Shown one piece after another: positions 1 to 12,000 of a stretch of 64,000 nt of DNA. The number at the start of each line of letters is the position of its first letter. Positions within the stretch are counted from its first letter, which is position 1. The notes below the pieces were generated by a model that ran no database searches, was not told the origin of the DNA, and saw nothing but the letters and a program-made list of their open reading frames with translations. The stretch is from Pristionchus mayeri (lineage: Eukaryota > Nematoda > Chromadorea > Rhabditida > Neodiplogasteridae), in the NCBI GenBank assembly GCA_036245805.1, contig BTRK01000001.1, positions 37,336,995-37,400,994 of the forward strand. Direction: 5' to 3'. Made by a program: the position numbers and the translations under genes.

Positions 1-29
1 TACTTTTCATTGGATAGGGAGGCACAGTT

Positions 30-3000
30 CTAGATCGATTGAACCACTAATCGTGTCAACGCGATTAATTTGTTCCGCGAGTAATCGCTACTCCAAGAAA
101 TGCCCCTCGAAGTGTGACTGTACTTCTCGAACAGCATCTTCTCCTTGATCGCACTCTTCTCCACCTTCTCCTTCTCGCTCTCGATCGAATCCGCCTGAGA
201 GACAAGATTATAAAATATAATTAATTTTAAAAAAAGCAAATATCAAGATTTTACAGTCGTCAAGAGACGACGACGTTAGGTGGAGCCATGAAGAAACCGA
301 AAAAAAAAACCAACCGCTCCCCTCCCAGTCTTTTGCAACCACCACTATCTTTCCTCATTCACTTCATCTAAACATATTCACTACTTGCTAGCCTGGAGGG
401 TTCCCGATCAAAGATCAAAGATCAAACCTTCGCCTGCAGCGCCTTCTGATCCTCGAGACGCACGCCGTCCTTCACGTGCTGCGCAGCCTGCAACAGGATG
501 ACGTCATCAGCGTCTCACCATCTTCAGGCAACAAGTATCCTCTTTCTTTTCTTCCAACCAGCGCTCAACCAGTATTCTGACCAGTGGGTGTGGGGAGTTG
601 CCCACCTACTGGTCAGGATACTGGTTGACAGGCGTTTGCTATCCACAAGTAGCAAGATAGGGGTGAGAGAGAGGGAGAGGAGAGAGAGAGAGGATTGGGA
701 ATCAAAGATGACGTCATCAACGTCTCACCATCGTGATGTTTCCGATGACCATGTTGTAGGCGGCCGTCGTCTTCTTCGAGCAGAGACGAACCAACTCGTC
801 CAGCTGAGCCACCTGTAATGGAAGCAAGTATTATGAGAAGGCACAAGCAATAAATGAGGACCTAATGAGAGGTACACGCTATGGACGACAAAACGGACTT
901 CAAGTCACAATTAACGCTTCAGGTCGGCTTGAAATACCGTATTGACATTACCACTACTAGGTATGTCCATACGATGCGTGGTAGCGATTCCGCTTCACCT
1001 CTCCCTCTTCAAACTGCGAAATCAGGCGAGGGAGAGGCGTTGCGGAATCACTACCTCGCATCGAATGGGCATCCCTACTCATACACAGGCAGGGATTGCT
1101 GCTGAATTTCAAAATCCGGGAAGGTAGCCCACTAGTTCAGCCACGAAACCGGCAGGGCTTACGGAAACTGGCTGCCTATTTTTGAAAAAAGTATGATGGT
1201 CAGTGACCATTGGTCACTATCCGAAAACCGGAAGGGACTTGCTAGCAGCAATGGTGCTCACGTTTATGTTTCGAAACACGCTACTAGGATCCAAGTAGAG
1301 AGTGACGAAAGAGTATGGAAAACGAGGAGATTGCCTCCCCTAGTAAAATACTAACTCGGGTACTAGTAGGCAGAAATTACCGGAGTACTCACCAGCTCTG
1401 CTCTTCTCTCCGCACTCATCGCCAGGTCGTCGCCACGCGACAGCTGCTCGATCGCCTGAGCGAGATCAGCACTGCAAGAACAATAAGGTCAGTTTGCGAT
1501 ATTCTCCAGACAAATATCAGTCTGCGTTAGCCTCCATCTCCCTCTTAGCTTTCACCGGTCAGAGAAAGAGAAACAAATGGAATAGAAGCAGGCCAGTATG
1601 AGCGTCTCCCTCATTCTTTTTCACTCTCTGATCTATTGGGGTGTCCGGAAAGTTCGTATAATTTTTTGTTTTTATTTTTTATTCAATGCTTTACAATTCT
1701 CAGTGACCAATGTATGCCCCCTTCTTTCTCACTACCTCCCTACAGCGATTGGGCAGGGTCTCAATTCCTCTCTTCCAGAATGCGGGTTTCTTCGAGACCG
1801 CCCAGTTCACGAAAGCCCTCACAACTTCATCTCGATTCTTGAACTTCTTTCCTTTGCAGAAGTCAGAGAGAGAGCGGAAGCAGTGGTATTCGCATGGGGA
1901 GAGATCCGGGGAATACGGTGGATGGAGAATCCTCTCGATCTTCAGCTCGTCCATTTTCTTCTGGGTCATCTTCGCTCGATGTGGGCGAGCATTGTCCATC
2001 AGAAGAAGAATTTTGCCCTGGTTCAGGAGTCTGGGAGGGACTCTGATCGCGACATCTTCCAGTTGTTCAGAGAAGAGGTCGGCATTGATGCTGGTGCCAG
2101 GGACGAGGATCTCCCAGTAGATGGGACCGAGCACTGAGAAGAAGAAGCAGAGGAGTTCCTTCTTTCCGTGCTCTTCCTTCTTCGGGACGGGCGTGGGCTT
2201 CTCATCTGCATCCACCCATTGCAGTCTCCTCACAGGGTTATCGTACGTGATCCACTTCTCATCTGTAGCGATGATGGAATTGACCCATCGAAGATTGGAT
2301 CTACGATGGAGTAATTCCCGACACACTTGAACACGATTTTTCAGCTGTTCGGGGGAGAGGTCATGGGGAATCACTTGTGGGAGTTTCGGTTTCTTCCCAG
2401 ATCGATGGAGGATATCGGACACCGTTGATCTGGGAGTACCAGTATCCTTCTTCAACTCACGCACACTGGCCATGGGCTTGCGTTTCAGTGTGCGGAGAAC
2501 GAGAGGCTGATCGAGGGAGGGAGGGCGTCCAGAGCGGGGTTGATCATCGAGACCAAACTCCCCTTTCTTGAAGCGGGAGAACCACTTATAGCAGAAGGGT
2601 ATGGAGGGGGCGTCAGCTCCTTCCGACTGGGCCAGGGCAGAGTGGGCCTCCTTCACGGATCGGCCAAGACGGTAGTAATGAAGTAAAACTGCTCGGAGGT
2701 AGAGATGGGAGTCCATCATAAGAATCAATGTAGCAACTAGGAGACTGATTAAATCCTCTCACTACTCAACGTCAGAATGATGCAATACATTGTTGACAAA
2801 CAGATTGCGCAATCACTGCATTTGATCGCGAACTGACTTTTTTCCGAAGCATTATACGAACTTTCCGGACACCCCAATACAAGAGTACGCATATTTCGAT
2901 GGCTTCGCAGGGCATGATTCTTTATGTGGCGTTACTTCTCAGGAAATGGAAATGGAATTGACTTTTATTCGAATTCCCGCAATTCCATATCTCCGTTCTC

Positions 3001-6000
3001 CGTGGAGATAGAGACTTGAAAATTGGAATATAAGGTTCTAAGGGTAGAAAAACCTTATATTCCAATTTTCAAGTCTAGCTCCACGGAGAACGGAGATACG
3101 AAATTGCGGGAATTCAAATAGAAGTCACTTCCGCTCAAATTCCGTGGGAAGTAACACGGCATTAGAGAAGAGACAGAATGGGGAGATTCTCATCTACAGA
3201 GAGGCTATTTCTACGAGCAAACGACACCAATGGAACAAGAAAAGAAAGAAGATAGAAAGAAGAAGAGCATGTGAAAAGCAAAACGTACGACTTGGGTCTC
3301 GCCGCCGCCAGCATCTCCTCATCGAGGCTGAAGTCGGCGTGGGTGCGCGACGCCTCGCGTGCCGCCGCCGTCAGAGTGAGCACGGCGCGAGGTGCGCGCG
3401 CGATCGCCGGCTTCGCGGCAGGCGCACGCGGAGCGGTCGCGGTCACCGCCGCACCAGCAGTCGCGTCGGACGCTGACTTGCGCGCCTGCGCACGCGTGTG
3501 GCGAACCTACAAATAACTTTATTACAGTCGACAGATACGCAACTTCAATCCCCCGATTGGCGCCAGAACATACTAAGAGGGAACGGAAAACTCAGCAAGC
3601 AATGATATACAGAGTTGATTGGATATTAATGAAATGATTTGTGAGGGTCAGAACACTGAACAGTCTCACAGGTAATCAGTTCGTAATCAACGAGAGAAAC
3701 AAGGCGATCAGACGGATTGCATAATTGCATAAGCAGCTGCTCTCTAAAATATTCGAAAAAATTCTTATTAATTCCATTGTTGAATTTCTAGACGAATATA
3801 ACATATTAGATACTAGACAAGCAGGCTTTAGAAAATGTAGAAGCACTACTTCATCTTTATCTGAAACACATTCATTTTATGCTAAGCAGCTGAGTCTGAA
3901 AAAGTCCGTTGACACAATCCTCTTTGAGTATAAGAAAGCATTTGACTCGATTGACTTAAGGCTGCTTATCCATAAGCTATCCTCGCTGGGAATATCGCCC
4001 GCTATCACTCAGTGGTTTGAGTCTTATCTGCTGGGTCGCTCGCAACGCGTGTTCATTGGAGATTATTTATCACCTCCCTCACCTATTCAGTCTGGTGTCC
4101 CCCAAGGTTCTTCTATCGGACCTTTGCTATTCATTATTTACATCAATGACTTGGGTAAATGCATTCCTAAGACGATTCATTACAATATATTTGCTGACGA
4201 CCTCAAGATTTACGCGGTGGTCCCTGATTATAGCAAAGACCTTCAAAATGCGATTTACAAAATATCTGACTGGACTATCCAATGGAATATGAGTATTAGC
4301 TCACCTAAATGTAATGTCCTACACCTAGGGAATCTAAAGAACCGAACTCAATATATTCTTAATGGCCAAATTATAACGAGCAAAGAGATAGTGCGAGACC
4401 TTGGTGTATTTTTTTACTAAAAACCTCCATTTCGGGTACCATATAAATACAATTAGTAAGAAAGCGCGATCAATGTGTAATCTGATGCTGAGATCCTTTC
4501 ATTTTACATCACCCGACCTTCTTTTAAAAGCATACAAAATATACATTCGTCCACTCTTAGAATCGTCCAGTATAATATGGAATCCCACTTCAGTAGGTCT
4601 TGTAAATGAACTCGAATCTGTGCAGAGAGAGTTTACCAGGAGAGTTCTGCGACGTTGTTCTGTCCCCCCACTGTCCTATCCCGATAGATTGAAAATTTTC
4701 ACACTGGAAACCCTTGAGTATCGCCGCGCCTTACGGGATATGTTCTATGTGTATGATTCCATTCATAATACCGTTCACCACGACTCTGCTGACTTGTACA
4801 CAATCACTCCGCTCACTCGTGATTTGCGCTCCTCAAATAGTTTACGCATTTCTATTCCCTTCAGAGTGCCGGTCTCGATTTCAACTTGTGCTAGTAGAGT
4901 CCTACCGCTCTGGAACACCCTCCCTGACCCAATAGTTATCTCACCCCGTCCCATGTTCCGCAGAGAAATCAGTAAATTCCCCGACCTAGCCCTATCAATC
5001 TCACGAATTCGATTGTAACATATAACTGCCACATACCACCACCCCATTCCCCCAGCTCGCTGTGATCGAGCCCGAAGACCGACCTGCTCTTCCCTATTCT
5101 TCCCTCAACGGCTATTAATGCTGTCGGTGATAAAGATTAAAGATTAAAGATTAAAGATTAAAGTACAAGTGGGGGGGGGGGTGAATTGCTTTTAGTATTC
5201 AGGGCACTGCTGCAGAAAGCAGGGGATTGAAATATCCCGTTGGCCCCGCCCATTTCTAGTATGATCAAGATGCTCACCGGGACGGCCTGCTTGTCCTTGG
5301 AGGATGAGGTTTCGCCCTGCTTCTCTGCCGTCTTGGAAGTCGTCGTCGCCATCTTCGAGGCGGCCTTCTTTCCGCTTCCAGACGGACGACCTCGCTTCCG
5401 AGCCGACGACGTCGCGACAGCGCCCGATTCAGAACTGCAGTTGGCAACTGTTTTAAAAGGATAATCCCTGCCCACACATGAGCACAAGCCCACCCCGTCT
5501 TCCAGACTCGTTCTCCGGAGTGAGAATACTGCTGGCGGTTGGGGATGGAAAATGATTGGGAGCAGGGGTGCGGACAAGACATCAAACACGTGTCGTTAAT
5601 TGCTCAGGCCAGTGTACAGTAGAGGTAGATGACATGTGAAACGTGAATTGGCGGGACAAGCTCGGCGACTTTACATTCAGGCACTAGGTCAGATGGGAAC
5701 CATGACGTCGTGCCGCCATTGGTAGATCAAAGGCGGCATGACGTCATACTTCTCATACGACCTAATGCACACGAAGACTCCCGCACGCCTTCGTCACATT
5801 CCTGCTCTCCCCTCTGACCCTTCGCACTACCGTATCCCCCCGCCCACCGTACTCCTCCCCACACTCACGCAGTCGACGATCCGGTTGATGCCATGCGCTG
5901 GCGGCCGTTCGTAGAGATCTTGTTGCCCTAAACAGCGTAATTATGTAAATCCCCCTCATAAATCGAAATTAATCATGCAACAACCAGGTGTATAAGCTAA

Positions 6001-8480
6001 CAACATATTGATGATGCTGCTTGCATTATACAGCTGTTCACAGCAAAAAATGAGTCAGTTTTTATTAACCAACGAAGAACTAAGCGATGATGTACTGCAT
6101 TGCTAGGTCGGATGAGAACTATGACGTCATGCCGCCATTGCAATATCAAAGGCGACATGACGTCATCGTTCTCATCCGATCCAGTGCCTTATCGCTCACC
6201 TCGGGAACTTCTTCGGGCATCTCCTCCTCCTCCTGCTTCACCTTCTTCGTCGCCTGGGGCGGCGAGGCCGTCGTCTTCGATGGCGACGCCGTCATCTTCG
6301 AGGAGGGCGGCGACTTGCGCAGCGACGTCGCCTTCTTGGACGACGAGGACGTCTTCTTGCCACTGCCGAGCGGGCGGCCGCGCTTCTTCGGCTGGGACGT
6401 CGACGGAGTTGCGATCGCACCCGATCCCGTACTGCCAGAGTAATATTGGAATAATAATAACATTTAAAAAGAAATAGCTTGACTTCACTGCTCCCCTCAA
6501 CTAGCAATGCAAAGAAGAAAACACAACGAGCGAAACGCGACTTGGCCGGGAGCCAGCACGATTAGGACACCTCCCCCCCTCGTTCCCCTCACATCTCCCA
6601 TCATTACTCATCCCCTCCCCATCGTAAATGAGTTGTGCGACCGATAAATAATGGGGTGATAACTACAAATGAGTGCGGTAGATGCTCAGGTGGGGAGGGA
6701 GGAGTGCGCAAGAAGTCAAACAAGTGAATCGCAACTTTTCCGGGTTTTAGGCGTAAACAAACAGAGAAATTCACTCACGGTTCCGCCAATCCTCTGGATG
6801 TGCTGCGTCTGGGCTGCGAGTTGCCCTTAATTACTTTATTAATTAAATAAATGATTAATTATACAAAATGAAAAGTGCCGTGGCTTTACGGTCTTGATTC
6901 TTGCAACCATAGGTGGGCGGGGGTTGAAGCAGGGTAGCGCAAATACCGATGGGGTCTGGGGTCAAAAAATCGCTGATGGGCTGGCGAAAAATGCAGTTTC
7001 CGGCTGGGTTTCCAAAGGCAAAGGCGCCCAGCTATGCTTGCATCAGGATCCGTTGTTCTTTTCCCTAGCCCGGCTGACCTCGTCTTCTGGGGCGGACTCC
7101 TCCTCCTGCTTCACGACGACCTTCTTCTCCGCCGCGTCGGTCTTCGAGGTCGACGTCGTCTTCGAGGGAGCCTTCTGTTCCTTCGGCGTGGTCACGACCA
7201 CCTTCTTCGCGGCTCCAGGCGGACGTCCTCTCTTCTTAGGAGGCGGAGGCTGCGGCGTAGTGGTGCGCGATTGGGAACTGCAAGATTGAAATATACTGTA
7301 CGAGTAGAATGAGTAAGAACTTGGTGTCATGATAATCTTCTTAGCGTACAACAATACCCGAGGAACGGAAAACATTTCACAACTAAATATTTCCCCGAGC
7401 AGTGCCTTACTATACCACCTTTAGTTGTCCACTGCACCAGACAAGTGCAAGGAAGTGATAGGTGACGAGTGAAACGTGGCCTGCTCGGGATACACACACG
7501 CTTAGAAAGCCACTAGAGGGTCAGACTCAGTAGTAACCGAGTGAAACATGACTTTACCGGGTTTTACGCCTGTAAACATAGAAACATAGAAATTCACTCA
7601 CCCATTCGACGAACCGATGGAAGCCTTGCGCGCGCGACGCTTCACAGTCGAGTTCTTGCTCTAAATACGTATAATTATTTAAAATATATAAAAACAACGA
7701 AACTAATTAATTAATTAAAAGTGAGACTTCTCCTGAAATCCGGCCACTCACAATGGCACGCAAGTCTGAGTGAGTGACGGTTTAGCTCTATGGATCGACT
7801 ACGAACGATGGGCTTTGACCGGGCTAGCGGGAGAAGTGCCAAGCAACCCAACATCAACGCAATTGTTTAAATCGGCGCGCCTGCCTGATCAAGTCCGCTG
7901 TCTTGTTTTCGCATTATCTCTCACCCCTTCTGCCTTGATCAATTTTATGGGTTTTGGGCAAATTCTATGATACTACCTGAGGAGCGACGTTGTCGTCCGT
8001 CGCGTTTGATACCGACGAGCATCCGGATGCCGACGATTCCCTCAAATAATTAACAATGGCTTCTTTCTAGCTGGTTAGAGAAAGCTAGAGAGCATACAAA
8101 AGGAAGAGAGTCCGACGATTACACTTCATGACGAAATGCCCGATTTCTAGTCCAAATTCTCCGAAACAACTCACATTCGTACGCCGTTGTGGTTCTCGTC
8201 GGGGTTGAATCGAGTCACAGCCTTTTCCATTCCTGCAATAACGACGTCAGCGTCGAGAACCAACGAAGATCTTCTAAGAGCAAGGGGTACGATTAACTCA
8301 CGTCCTTTTGAGTAGAGGTCGAAGCTGACGAACTCGGTGACGCCACCAGAGCGACGTGTTGTGCGGCTGCGAAATACACTGGTTATTGACATAAGAAGGA
8401 CGGCAAAATGGCAGGATTCGACAAGGGGATAAAAATGAGAGAGGAGCTTACCCAGAGGGAGTAGCGGCCTTGGGCGGCAT
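30..8480 (-). CDS. AT-hook, coiled-coil nuclear protein (15 exons, 524 codons)
   Basis: Family not recognised. Exons: 8480-8452, 8366-8302, 8232-8175, 8040-7977, 7660-7602, 7277-7079, 6825-6779, 6431-6200, 5927-5869, 5434-5278, 3506-3289, 1471-1393, 812-729, 487-428, 194-30. The lengths sum to 1575 nt with consistent phases and a TAG stop. The N-terminus is MPPKAATPSG. Three AT-hooks (KKRGRPPG, KKRGRPLGSGKK, RKRGRPSGSGKK) sit in basic, Ser/Thr/Lys-rich exons, each preceded by a short basic linker exon. An Ala/Arg-rich stretch follows, then a charged helical C-terminal part (LAQAIEQLSRGDD, IESEKEKVEKSAIKEK) likely to form a coiled coil. AT-hooks bind the minor groove of AT-rich DNA, so a chromatin role in the nucleus is inferred. 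Introns carry a mariner, a LINE fragment and foldback repeats. The start is the first ATG of the first good exon. Splice sites were judged by eye. Confidence 0.78.
565..628. repeat. 26-bp near-perfect hairpin inside an intron
   Basis: Arms 565-590 and 603-628 are inverted copies with two mismatches (both allow G-U pairing in RNA) around a 12-nt loop. It lies in the intron between the exons ending at 729 and starting at 487 of the AT-hook gene. It could be a foldback-element remnant or a small-RNA precursor. No conserved miRNA is recognised. Confidence 0.6.
959..1076. repeat. 49-bp imperfect inverted repeat (intronic foldback)
   Basis: Arms 959-1007 and 1028-1076 pair with about eight mismatches around a 20-nt loop. 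It sits in the intron between the AT-hook gene exons ending at 1393 and starting at 812. Probably a decayed foldback element. Confidence 0.6.
1636..2877 (-). mobile_element. mariner-family DNA transposon, apparently complete
   Basis: A 1242-bp element bounded by inverted terminal repeats beginning TTGGGGTGTCCGGAAAGTTC, with a TA dinucleotide on each side (1634-1635 and 2878-2879), the target duplication expected of Tc1/mariner. It holds one uninterrupted transposase ORF. It is inserted in the AT-hook gene intron between exons 3506-3289 and 1471-1393, in the same orientation as the gene. Near-identical terminal repeats and an open ORF suggest a recent insertion. Confidence 0.95.
1700..2728 (-). 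CDS. mariner transposase, 342 aa, open
   Basis: Cut-and-paste transposase. Residues about 5-110 form the paired helix-turn-helix DNA-binding part (YRLGRSVKEAHSAL, then CYKWFSRFKKGEFGLDDQPR, ending in the RSGRPPS linker). The catalytic core follows: first Asp in IIATDEKWITYDN, second in LLMDNARPH, third acidic residue in PPYSPDLSPCEYHCF. There are 34 residues between the second and third positions. Classical mariner has Asp at the third position (DD34D); here it is Glu, as in Tc1-type DD34E enzymes. Full family length, with no stops or frameshifts. The start could instead be M5 (MMDSHLYLRAVLL), since both are in frame. Confidence 0.93.
   Translation of the reverse strand: MILMMDSHLYLRAVLLHYYRLGRSVKEAHSALAQSEGADAPSIPFCYKWFSRFKKGEFGLDDQPRSGRPPSLDQPLVLRTLKRKPMASVRELKKDTGTPRSTVSDILHRSGKKPKLPQVIPHDLSPEQLKNRVQVCRELLHRRSNLRWVNSIIATDEKWITYDNPVRRLQWVDADEKPTPVPKKEEHGKKELLCFFFSVLGPIYWEILVPGTSINADLFSEQLEDVAIRVPPRLLNQGKILLLMDNARPHRAKMTQKKMDELKIERILHPPYSPDLSPCEYHCFRSLSDFCKGKKFKNRDEVVRAFVNWAVSKKPAFWKRGIETLPNRCREVVRKKGAYIGH
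2934..3154. repeat. foldback MITE with ~82-bp arms
   Basis: Arms 2955-3036 and 3051-3132 are inverted copies with few differences, separated by a 14-bp loop. Weaker similarity extends outward on both sides (GTTACTTC-type ends). It lies in the same intron as the mariner, just beyond its right end. No coding capacity. Confidence 0.8.
3700..5163 (+). mobile_element. 5'-truncated non-LTR retrotransposon (Jockey/CR1-like)
   Basis: Contains the 3' part of a reverse transcriptase reading frame and ends in four tandem AAAGATT heptamers (5133-5163), the kind of short-repeat tail CR1/Jockey-type LINEs carry. It lies in the AT-hook gene intron between exons 5434-5278 and 3506-3289, antisense to the gene. 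A poly-G run at 5169-5178 follows. The 5' limit is approximate. Confidence 0.85.
3725..5018 (+). pseudogene. reverse transcriptase fragment, frameshifted
   Basis: Recognisable RT blocks in order: KIFEKILINSIVEFL, QAGFRKCRSTTSSL, FEYKKAFDSID (motif A), QSGVPQGSSIGPLLFIIYIND (motif B), IFADDLKIYA (motif C, the Asp-Asp catalytic pair present), then the thumb and a C-terminal Trp/Arg-rich part (LLESSSIIWNP, ELESVQREFTRR). The frame shifts once near 4400-4420, at a run of T. Endonuclease and ORF1 are missing. It resembles, but is diverged from, the complete element at 31.5-35.7 kb. Confidence 0.9.
5680..5769. repeat. palindromic MITE copy (CRE palindrome family)
   Basis: About 90 bp, almost wholly self-complementary. 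It opens GGCACTAGGTC, carries a TGACGTC core in each arm, and has a TCAAAGGCGGCA turn. It is in the AT-hook gene intron after exon 5927-5869. It belongs to the same family as the entries at 6097, 10036, 10464, 12013, 14548, 42615, 45784 and 53090. Confidence 0.9.
6097..6188. repeat. palindromic MITE copy, 11 nt inside an intron
   Basis: Same family, with TGACGTCA in both arms. Its edge at 6188 lies 11 nt downstream of the 5' splice site of AT-hook exon 6431-6200. See the finding on splice-site proximity. Confidence 0.93.
8060..8110. repeat. dispersed GAGAGCATGCGAAAT-type repeat
   Basis: A short dispersed motif family with core GAGAGAGCACGCGAAATGA and flanking GGTTAGAGAAAGC, seen in either orientation and often as facing pairs. 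Other copies are near 9395-9470, 9820-9875, 10255-10292, 10375-10435, 11228-11272, 30460-30547, 36425-36490, 38415-38482, 40100-40138, 41030-41090 and 47748-47785. Nearly all are in introns or intergenic DNA. Class unknown; probably a decayed foldback family. Confidence 0.55.
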
Positions 8481-9090
8481 GGTAAGGAGCTTCTAGAGGT
8501 TTGCAATTAATTAGCGTAAGTGGCATAAAAAAGAACGATAAAAAACAAGCAAAATCAACAACAACAACAACAAGTGCAACTACGACGAATGTTTGCGACG
8601 TGGACCATCCTGGAATATTGATTTCGTGTACATTCGGGAAACGGTTTGCGCGGGAGTTTCAAATCGAATACAGTACTCTGGAACTATTGAGTGAAGCTAA
8701 TATTAATAATATGTTTATGTTTTGATTGTATTTTATATTTATTTTATCATTTAAAATAAAAATTTAGCAAATAACGAACATGTACAAACATAATTATTGC
8801 ACTTGGCTGTTGTCTATCGCACTTCTGCATTCTGTAACCATTCTTCGATGATTCTACCATGTCCAATGTACCGTTGACTTCGTAACTCTCACCATTCTGC
8901 TCACTCCCTCGACGATTAGACTGACGACAATTAACACACGATTTTTTACCAATCAATAAATAATCCAGTGTTCCATCTCAATTCAAACTGTTTCGAATAT
9001 TTTCCAGTTTTTTCCGACTGTTCGCATGCGAAGAGATCACACCTGTGTAACATTTTATCGATTTGAACAAAGACTAGGTATCAAGAGCCT
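8481..9090. other. intergenic, upstream of the AT-hook gene
   Basis: No gene seen. It holds a short CAA-rich simple repeat (8557-8575) and AT-rich sequence. It should include the promoter of the minus-strand AT-hook gene and the 3' flank of the membrane-protein gene. Confidence 0.5.
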
Positions 9091-12000
9091 TCATGGCCCT
9101 TTGTCTGCACGATCTTTGAGCTCTACTCGGGCAGAGGCGTCTCGGCTACGGTAGTCGGATCCTGGGTGCTGCAGCAGGCAGAGCTGCACGATGAACAGCT
9201 GCAGAGATCAGGGATCAAAGATCAAAGATCAAAGATCAGAACCTCTTGGCGACGGGCGTGACGGGAAGTGCGGTGTGGACAGGAGACGGCGCATGAAATG
9301 GCATAGATTACGGTGGGATTACTGTAATATTGCCGGATTAATATTGGCTATGTAGTGCAATGTGCACAGTGCGCACTGCACACGTGAACCACTAGCTAGA
9401 GAGAATGTGAATGGAAGAGAGTTTTCTCTCTTTCTCTGCGCTCTCTCACCTCTCGCGCCCTGTTTACCTGGGGAGAGTGCGTAGCAACCTCCACCTCCAC
9501 GACCTCGACGTGCTCGAGCGCCGGAAGATCCTCCATGCGGTGGCGATCGGCAGCCTGTAGTCAATCGAGAACTGACATTATTGGTGAGGCTACCGTACCA
9601 CTCGCTGCTCTCTATGGATCAGGAAGACCTCTCTGATCATGAGGAAGAGTACAATGGCAAAGTACACGATGAAGAAACCCTGAATTGCATGTTCGCACTA
9701 ATCGGCTTATTTGAGAAATGGCTGTACAAAAATGATATTCAGGCACTTCTTGGATAGTTGGCCCACCCCAAAAATTATCCCCCATTATTTTCACTGTCCT
9801 TACTCTCTCCAAATAACACGCTCTCTCGTCGATCAGAGAGAGCGAGAGAGTGTATGATATGGAGAGAGCAAGACCATTGCCCTTTGCACCACTTTCGAAC
9901 GGGACATTTCAGAAATCTTCCGAGGGTGAAAGTGTGCCAAATCCATAACTAAGTTCTAAAAACGATCTTAAATTATGTATCTAATTTGTAAGGCCGCCCT
10001 TTTGCGTTAATGAGTCTATTTATGTTTGCATCGATGGCACTAGGCCGGATGAGAACTATGACGTCATGCCGACTTTCATACATCAAAGGCGGCATGACGT
10101 CATAGTTCTCATCCGACCTAGTGCCGCATCGAACCTCTCTGGCCTTGTAGAAGGCACTGCTGTGACACTGCTCACTTATCGAGTCCACGAACAACGGGAA
10201 GAATTCGGCAACCTTCGATACTACTAATGAGGTACGGTAGCCTCATCAATAATGCCTCTCTTCATTTCGCGTGCTCTCTCGCCGGTTAGGACGCAGACGA
10301 GATAGTACTCAGAATGAAGAGAGTGAGTTCTTGCGACGACCTCATAAATTTATTGGCATAATTCCAGCAGTCCGAGAACGAGAGAGCATGCAAATGTAAG
10401 AGAGTTGTCTCTCTTTCTCTGTGCTCACTCATCTCTGCATATCTCACGGTCCTCACCCTAGACGGCACTAGGTCGGATGAGTACGATGACGTCATGCCGC
10501 CTTCGATATATCATGTATCAAAGGCGGCATTACGTCATAGTTCTCATCCGACGTAGTGCCCTCTAGGTGGATAAATACATGGACAAGAAGTGAATTGAAT
10601 GCTCTCATAAGCCCAAGCCTAAGTACTCTTTTGTACTCTTTAACTGACTCGTGTTGCTCTTGTCGTATGGGCCATCGATAACGACGAGGTATTGGAGCCG
10701 GAGCGCGCTGTGGTACAACTCGCAAACCTGAACATAATTGATCTTTGATCTTTCTTGTAATCCGTCTTCCTTGGTCGAATCATTCTAATGACTTATTCAT
10801 AGTCTCTGCATTTCTCGTCAACTCTGGGGTAAGGTTCGCCAAAATGCGAAACCCCTAATAGGTAGCAGACTAGTGCGGCCATTAGGTGAACCTTACCAGT
10901 GAGGTGATCTGTGTGAGAGATAGAGGGAGGGGGGGGGGGGGGTAGGGAGGGAGGGAGAGTTAGAGTGCCCGAATTCTACCTTCTAGTAGAAGTTTCCACT
11001 CACCGCGCACGCGAGAGGCGCGAGGAAGGCGATCTTCATTCTGAGTGCGAGTCCGAAATCGATCCATGCGAGTGCACCCGAAGGGACACTCATAAGGAAC
11101 ACTCCATCTATGAAGCCGGTTACTCCTACAAAATTAGTGTATCGGCGTTACCAGTACCATTTGACATATCATAAGTCACACATGAAAGCTATTCGCTTTG
11201 ATCTTTGATCTTTTGACAAACGGTATGACGAATCTCTTCATTTTGCGTGCTCTCTCGCTTTCTCTAACATGCTCTAATATAAACGCTCATAACATAGCTT
11301 CTAGAATCATTCGGCAGCTTCTTTTGTGCACCTCTTGCGAGGTATTAGCTACCCTGAAAATCATTTAAAGAAGGAGTAACACGAAAAATAGATTGTACAT
11401 GTGGAATAGTGGTTGTCGTAGAGGACAGAAACCCAATGAGAAATCACTTTATCCGAAGTGACACAGATGACTCTATCTCGAGATATGAGAATGAGAAGAT
11501 CGGGCCTCAGCGCAGGCGAAGCGCGCGTATTTGAAATGAATGAGAAAAACAGCAACAACGAATGCGCCTATCTGGATTCGAACCCACGTAGATTGCGCTT
11601 GACGCGCAGGAGTTACCCACTGCGCTACGATCACGATTGGTTCGGGCGGAGGGGAAACCATATATCTACCTAACACGCTCATCAGAATGCATTGCCTTCT
11701 CAACTCTTATTCGTGTTACACCTTCTTTAAGGGTTGGGATATGCGTGCTCAGATCATTTACATAATGCTAACCGCTGTAGTGCAGCATGTTGATCATTAT
11801 GATGATCGAGAAACCGACGGCGAGAATCGAGAGAGTCTTGACCTACGAGCAAATGGCGTCATTTCGGCAAAGCTTCAGGAAAACGAACCATAGTTACCGC
11901 TCAAAAGGAGATCTGCGAGTGGAAATGAATGAGGCAAGAAGGAGAATGAGGAGAGAAGAGTTAGCACGTCCTCTCCGATTATGCAGATCAATCGTCTGAT

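Noticed and set aside
1598..2137. 179-codon plus-strand ORF over the mariner
   Set aside because: Antisense shadow of the transposase gene; no recognisable protein.
11568..11643. Functional tRNA with TCA anticodon (selenocysteine or suppressor)
   Set aside because: Acceptor ends do not pair, the T stem is mismatched and U33 is absent. Called a pseudo-tRNA.
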